Shown piece after piece: positions 59,226-64,000 of a stretch of DNA of 64,000 nt. Source of the stretch: Sabellastarte sp. h YS-2021 (taxonomy: Eukaryota; Annelida; Polychaeta; Sabellida; Sabellidae). Numbering within the stretch: position 1 is the stretch's first letter; each line of letters opens with the position of its first letter. The stretch lies in the NCBI GenBank assembly GCA_964017235.1, contig OZ024933.1:12961962-13025961 (forward strand). The letters are read 5' to 3'. The notes under the pieces are model-generated. The model had not been told where the DNA came from. It did no database searches and worked only from the letters and a program-made list of their open reading frames with translations. The translations under genes and the position numbers were made by a program.

Positions 59226-61826
59226 TTATAATTCTGGATCTATCTCCAGCAAATTGACATCAACCGGGATCCATACCGGATCCGGAATATACACTTTCAA
59301 CTCAAGGCTATCTTTGCCACTACCAGTCCAACGGGACAACAAGTCAGCCACCCTGTTGTCCAACCCCCTAATATGAGTATACTGTACATCAATGTCAGCC
59401 AGTGCACACACATACCAGATATTCCGGGCACAGGCCCCTAGGTAGGGGTCCTTGGTCTTGCCAGACTTGAGTACTGAGACCACCGCCTCAATATCACATT
59501 TGATAAGTACTTTTCTGCCAGCCCAGTACTGTTGAAACAACCTAACTGCTACCAATATATTGACCATTTCTAACTTGACTATGGACCAATTCATGAAGCC
59601 CAGGGGTATGAGAAGATGGTATACAAAGCTGCACCAGCGCCCCCCAAGGCCTGTGAGACACGCATCAAGCTCCAGTGTGTGATCAATAGGTCTGTGGTCA
59701 TACAAAGATACCCCATTATAAAGTGGCAAAAATTTGGCAAACCACCTAAGGCCACGCCTAAAGTCAGGGGTCAAATGTATTTTTTCACTGGCATGGCCAG
59801 CCCTGAGAAGGGACAACATTCTGTTCAAAAATGCCCTAGCAGGCTTCACACATTTGTGAACATACAATAAAAGTCCCAGAATTGACTGTAATTGGCGTTT
59901 TGTACACGTTTCTTTCTGGATCCATTGACGCACTGTGTCGTTTATTTGACGCAATTTATCTGGAGGGATGGAAACAGTGCCCTTTTCTGTGTCAATCAGG
60001 ACACCCAGACACACAACTTGAGTACTAGGCGGAACCAGCTTGCTATCGCTGATGGTCAGACCTAGCTCATTCATCAAGCTGAAAAGTGACGCAAACGACG
60101 CACTGGCAACGTCCGGAATGCTCACTCCCACATAATCATCAATATAATCGATGATGCAGAAACCTCTCTGACACATGACGTGATGCACAGCGTCACTTAA
60201 GTGTTGAAAAATCTGGCTCCCGTGCCTGGTCCCAAATGGCAGACAGGTGTCCACGTACGAGTCATGCCAGTGTAGACCAAGAAGGTCGTAGTCCCCAGGG
60301 TCTATGCGCACATGGCAAAATGCCCTGCTCACATCTATCTTGTACAGGAGGGCACCCCTCCCTAAGCGTTTCAGTTCCCCAGTAATGACGTCCACAGTTG
60401 GAAATGTTAAAGCAAAAGGGCTACCTAGATAATTATCCTTGTCAATGCCTGCATTTACTGAGGCCCCTAAAGGCCAGCTCAGATCTATGATGACCCTACG
60501 TCTATCAGAATTGGGCATGTTTCTGGTCATAAAAGGGGATGTATGTGAATTTTGAATGGGATTTTCTTTGAAGGGGCCCAATATGGCACCATAGCTTGTT
60601 TCTTCCTGTATATAGGCATCAACATCTTTTGGGTATTGTGTGGCTGATGAGTGATTGTCCCCTTCACAATGCAGGTGCCTATTTCTGTTAAAGTCTAAGG
60701 GAAAGCCGAATCTGAGCAACTGCAACAGTTGCTGGTCCCAATAATCTTTAAGTAAGTCTTGCCAGACTTCATCATTCAACTGTGACGTCACAGGGATACG
60801 AGCTTGCATAAAATTTGGCTTTTTTGTTTGTTTGACTATTTTGTGAATCTCAATTAGGTTTTCTGTATCAATGACAGTAGTCTCAAATGAATTGGGCATC
60901 TGTTGCTCTCCCAATGGTATAAAACCAAAATCAAAGTCAGACTGTTCACGCCAATTCTGGAAAATTTGGGGTTGAATATCACCAATATTGATTTGATCAC
61001 CAAACTGTTTGAAATGCATAATGCTATTAATAAACTTCTCTTCTACACCTGCATAGTTAACATCATATATTGGGATACATTGATCTGTCAATTGAAATTC
61101 ATTTGCACATGTAGCATTCGCACTGACCCGGTCAACCAGATCCAACTCATTAGCAATCTGTTGATTTACAATGCGTTTGGTATGCTGTTTGCTGGGACTC
61201 AAACCAGGACCTGAGTGATCATTATGATGACCAGCTTGGGCCATTTTAAGATTCAAACCCGGATCTGGGACCCTAGTTTGCAATGCCTCAACATGAGTTT
61301 GCTCCACCCCCGAGATTTGCTCATCTCTTATGTTACTATTGCCATTCGAACTCGACGCCATGGGATGGACAACAGGGGGGCTGAGATTGTGCTGAACACT
61401 ACTCTTGACAACATTAAACACATTTTTTTCACTGTTATTTTGTTTTTGACATGTTTTAGGACTAGAACCAAGTTTACAACAGCTAGTTTTGACTATATTT
61501 CTCACAAAACTCATGCTACTGCTGTTTTTTCTAGCCAAAGCGGCCTCAATAACTTTTGGTTTGACACTGGAACTGTAGAAGAACCTAGTTCTGTACTGTT
61601 TAACATTACTAGTGTTACATTCATACTTGTCTGGTTTCTCAGATCTGTGGGTAGCATCACACTTGACACTAATTTTACAAGCATTTACTTGACCTCTATG
61701 CTGAGAACCACCATTGCAGCTGTCCCTTCCTAGTGATGGGCAGCTGCCTGGTCGTTTTTTGGATTCTGTTTTTTGAAACTGCAGTCTTTTTCTGCATGAC
61801 CCAGCTGTTTTCCACCCATTAAACAA
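59226..61826 (-). CDS. Pol of a DIRS/Ngaro-type retrotransposon: RT and RNase H
   Basis: An open frame of about 866 codons without interruption. It has no ATG at its 5' end (opens at TTG) and overlaps gag by 97 nt in another frame, so frameshifting or splicing from gag is likely. The long Ser/Asn/Gln-rich N-terminus is uncharacterised. RT includes RRRVIIDLSWPLGASVN, motif A LLYKIDVSRAFCHVRI (Asp about residue 496) and catalytic YIDDYVG (about 560). RNase H includes HTLELDACLTGLGGRW (about 722), IKCDIEAVVSVLKSGK and DNRVADLLSRW. No methyltransferase domain is seen, which fits Ngaro-like better than DIRS1-like elements. Intact by eye. Confidence 0.9.
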   Translation of the reverse strand: MFNGWKTAGSCRKRLQFQKTESKKRPGSCPSLGRDSCNGGSQHRGQVNACKISVKCDATHRSEKPDKYECNTSNVKQYRTRFFYSSSVKPKVIEAALARKNSSSMSFVRNIVKTSCCKLGSSPKTCQKQNNSEKNVFNVVKSSVQHNLSPPVVHPMASSSNGNSNIRDEQISGVEQTHVEALQTRVPDPGLNLKMAQAGHHNDHSGPGLSPSKQHTKRIVNQQIANELDLVDRVSANATCANEFQLTDQCIPIYDVNYAGVEEKFINSIMHFKQFGDQINIGDIQPQIFQNWREQSDFDFGFIPLGEQQMPNSFETTVIDTENLIEIHKIVKQTKKPNFMQARIPVTSQLNDEVWQDLLKDYWDQQLLQLLRFGFPLDFNRNRHLHCEGDNHSSATQYPKDVDAYIQEETSYGAILGPFKENPIQNSHTSPFMTRNMPNSDRRRVIIDLSWPLGASVNAGIDKDNYLGSPFALTFPTVDVITGELKRLGRGALLYKIDVSRAFCHVRIDPGDYDLLGLHWHDSYVDTCLPFGTRHGSQIFQHLSDAVHHVMCQRGFCIIDYIDDYVGVSIPDVASASFASLFSLMNELGLTISDSKLVPPSTQVVCLGVLIDTEKGTVSIPPDKLRQINDTVRQWIQKETCTKRQLQSILGLLLYVHKCVKPARAFLNRMLSLLRAGHASEKIHLTPDFRRGLRWFAKFLPLYNGVSLYDHRPIDHTLELDACLTGLGGRWCSFVYHLLIPLGFMNWSIVKLEMVNILVAVRLFQQYWAGRKVLIKCDIEAVVSVLKSGKTKDPYLGACARNIWYVCALADIDVQYTHIRGLDNRVADLLSRWTGSGKDSLELKVYIPDPVWIPVDVNLLEIDPEL

Positions 61827-62841
61827 AATGCACAGATGTGTTTCTGTACTTTCCCATTGAACTCATGGTCACGTGTATGGGTGCAGTTACCAGACTGAAA
61901 GTTTTTGCAGAACCATGGTTTCCTACCCGGATCCGAGGGTTTACTCCACCCCACCCTAGCAGGAGCATGTTTCTGAGCATGGGCCCTTTGGATCCTATCT
62001 ATCCGATCCGTGTCTTCCCACTGGAGGGAACCCCGCTCCATTTCACACATTAGGACAGCATGAGCTGCCTTAGCCCCCTGCCAGGTGAAATCTGTGGCAT
62101 CTTCCATCAGATCCCCAAGGTAGGAAACCATGGTATCCCTTCTACTACTTGATTTTTCTTCTAATATGTTTCTACAGAAACCCTGTACCCACTGGGTGAG
62201 AGACAGTTGGTCGTAGCTGACCCTCTGTCTGTTAAGTCCACCCAAAATTGCCTCATGGGGCCACAAGACTTTGTTTTTGACTGATACATCCACGTTTCCC
62301 CCCTTTTTGACTTAAATTTGCCTGAACATTCTGTACCTGATAAGTGTGAACGCCCGTTTAATTCCCTGATTCTCTTGTCAACTTTTCTCTGTATTGACTG
62401 TGATTTCAGAAATGACAAAGAGGGACTGACACTTTCATCAGATGATAATTCACTAGAATCTGATGGGGGGACAAACTTTTTAATTTTTTTACTCTTTTTA
62501 CTGGGAGTACTTTTACTTTGATCTAAATAGTCACTGTTTCTACTTAACTTTGAATTTCCGGAACTTGAAACTGTAGCCTGCACCGGGTCCTGTGCTGTGG
62601 AAGAAATCTGCTGCTCTACTGCCTCCAATCTGTGGGACATATTCTGCAACTGTACCAGTATCTCCTCCTGGATCCGCTGTCCGCCCGAATCCGCAGCAAG
62701 TGACACACTTGCAGCGGCAGCATCTCTAAGTCCATTTGGTTCAGCATCAGATTCTTCCTTGTCCACATAACGGCACTTCTTCCCAGTAGGTGGCAAGTGT
62801 CTGTTCTTGCAATTTCTACATTTTTGCTTATTATCTGGCAT
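61730..62841 (-). pseudogene. Gag of the DIRS/Ngaro-type element, one frameshift
   Basis: The probable start ATG is at 62841 (MPDNKQKCRNCKNRHLPP); the open frame reaches 62883 without an earlier ATG. A coiled-coil-like segment (VQLQNMSHRLEAVEQQIS) and an acidic Ser-rich stretch follow. At about 62299-62312 an A5G6 run marks a frame change: the first frame goes on out of register to 62161, the second carries VLWPHEAI, YDQLSLTQWVQGF and a C-terminal Cys/His cluster (CKNFQSGNCTHTRDHEF, ICAFCLMGGKQLGHAEKDC). The second frame overlaps pol by 97 nt. Either a mutation, an assembly error or a programmed shift. Confidence 0.8.
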
Positions 62842-62883
62842 TTTTATCCTTAATTTTAAGTCACATTTACTGCAAATAGACAA

Positions 62884-64000
62884 GACAGAGACTCAGACTC
62901 TCTCTTGGCAACCTCAGGCTTAAAAAAGTGGGACTAATATCAAAACTGACCAATTGGCATAAATAGCACAAGAATGAATATAGGTTAGACCGTCCCTTTG
63001 TGCCCTAGCACATAAAGCCTGTTGCTGTCAAGATGACTGATATCTCAGAGGCGTCAGAAATCTGACGTGTCACACACACATCACAGAATATCACAGTGTC
63101 AATGTTCCATTGCCAGTACACAGCACAATCATGTCCAATTAAAATCTGTTACATCATAAATGACCGTTCCTTTGAATGTACACTATCTTACACTTTTAAA
63201 AATAAAAACACTGGATAAAAAACTAAAACAAAACAAAGTTAAAAGTTCAATAAATCAAAAGTTTTTTAACATGTCCTTCCCTCAAAGTCAAATCACAAAG
63301 TGACTCTATTCACTGGGGATGGCAGCTGTAAACCAGGGGAGGCCACAGGGGTCCCACATCTGTTAATCAGGGGCCAATCAGAAGCAGTTGCTTACTGAGT
63401 TACCCAGTAACAAGGGGTCACCCCAAGGTGATGTTATGTAAAGCTACAGGTGGTGTTATGTAAACTAGACTGATACCCAAAAGTTGGAATAACACTGGTA
63501 CCCCACAGGGTTAATAAGGTACTACTACAACATAACTGTCTTGAGGCAGGACTGACATCCGTGGTGCCTAAACACCCCAAGAGATTATGTGAAACCCTAG
63601 AACTCAAGGACAAAATTGAGTCAAAAGCATTTTATACTGCACTTTTAAAGAATAACAATATCCAGTCAACTGCAAAAAGTTCCATCACTTCCAAAAAGCA
63701 ATCTCCAATAACAAGGCAGGAAAAAAAGAAACATTGGGCATTATTGTGTTTGAACCATTAAACTCAACCTAGCTGAAGCAATCTAACAGCATAATATCAC
63801 TTGACAATAGGAGCATTCAGTCTGTGCAGGCCTAAAGCCTAGGTAAAAAAGTGACATGCCTTTTCTGTAACAGGCAGCAATAAACATGATGGTGATTTCA
63901 AAGGAGAACCACCACCACTTAAAGAACTATTTGTAGGTCATGTGGACAATAAGAGATGCAGTGGTGACATAAGTAAGTACATACTGAATAAGGAGATAAA
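62884..64000 (-). promoter_or_regulatory. 5' leader of the DIRS/Ngaro element and adjoining sequence
   Basis: Noncoding. 62962-63000 resembles the leader at 573-607. A ~21-bp direct duplication (ggtgatgttatgtaaagcta and ggtggtgttatgtaaactag) lies at about 63428-63470. A ccaat motif lies near 63373. The element's right end was not located. The ORF at 63561-63761 has no recognisable motif. Confidence 0.35.

Larger units (their letters stand above)
57637..63010 (-). mobile_element. DIRS/Ngaro-type tyrosine-recombinase retrotransposon, nearly intact
   Basis: Gag, RT-RNase H and recombinase lie in order on the minus strand with only one frame break. The outer ends are provisional: the right end includes the leader shared with the left-edge relic, and the left end the inverted 10-bp pair. 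No LTR, no integrase and no clear split repeats were seen, so the limits remain open. Confidence 0.75.

Noticed and set aside
63561..63761. 66-codon plus-strand ORF near the right edge
   Set aside because: No motif and opposite to the DIRS element whose leader probably covers this area.

Overview
This window looks like non-genic or intronic DNA from a metazoan, most likely a marine invertebrate. It is AT-rich, has spliceosomal exons and AATAAA signals, and is filled with transposable elements. The mix of tRNA-derived SINEs ending in (AAAT)n, L2-, I- and Tx1/L1-type LINEs, PIF/Harbinger and DIRS/Ngaro tyrosine-recombinase retrotransposons suggests a mollusc, but this is an inference; no species was identified. 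No bacterial gene, rRNA gene, CRISPR array or free-standing tRNA gene is supported.

Layout. 1-0.4 kb: minus-strand DIRS/Ngaro gag relic running off the left edge. 1.3-4.5 kb: the only likely host gene, the 3' end of a single-pass membrane protein (transmembrane exon, cytoplasmic-tail exon, terminal exon with poly(A) signal). 4.7-7.2 kb: palindromic and tRNA-related repeats and a 1,153-bp TIR element. 9.8-12.1 kb: decayed L2/CR1-type LINE (minus). 12.9-26.7 kb: a decayed plus-strand DIRS-like element whose gag, RT/RNase H and recombinase are split by two SINEs, a mariner-like MITE and a full-length 5.8-kb I-clade LINE with a 14-bp target duplication; a 0.7-kb tandem duplication followed. 27.1-30.5 kb: an L2 3' fragment and a minus-strand L1/Tx1-type LINE. 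30.5-32.9 kb: degenerate tandem repeats and a foldback element. 35.9-41.8 kb: a structurally complete Harbinger transposon. 42-48 kb: DIRS gag relic, L2 relic, DIRS RNase H/recombinase relic. 48.9-50.2 kb: two tandem arrays. 50.7-57 kb: SINEs, a LINE 3' relic and long stretches without recognisable features. 57.6-63+ kb: the best-preserved DIRS/Ngaro-type retrotransposon (minus strand; gag with one frameshift, intact RT-RNase H, intact tyrosine recombinase).

How the genes work together. The Harbinger transposon has two convergent genes, a DDE transposase and a three-exon MADF-domain DNA-binding protein. Each has its own TATA box, and 22-bp perfect TIRs and TAA duplications bound the pair, so it could be autonomous. 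The DIRS/Ngaro element encodes Gag, RT-RNase H and a tyrosine recombinase, the set needed for reverse transcription and recombinase-mediated insertion. The I-clade LINE encodes a zinc-knuckle ORF1 and an endonuclease-RT-RNase H ORF2, but both are broken and an RT catalytic Asp is replaced.

The strongest items for follow-up are the intact Harbinger, the 3'-splice-site-like sequence before the recombinase in two DIRS copies, the split direct repeats that mark a DIRS 3' end, and a 147-bp tandem array that stays open on the minus strand.
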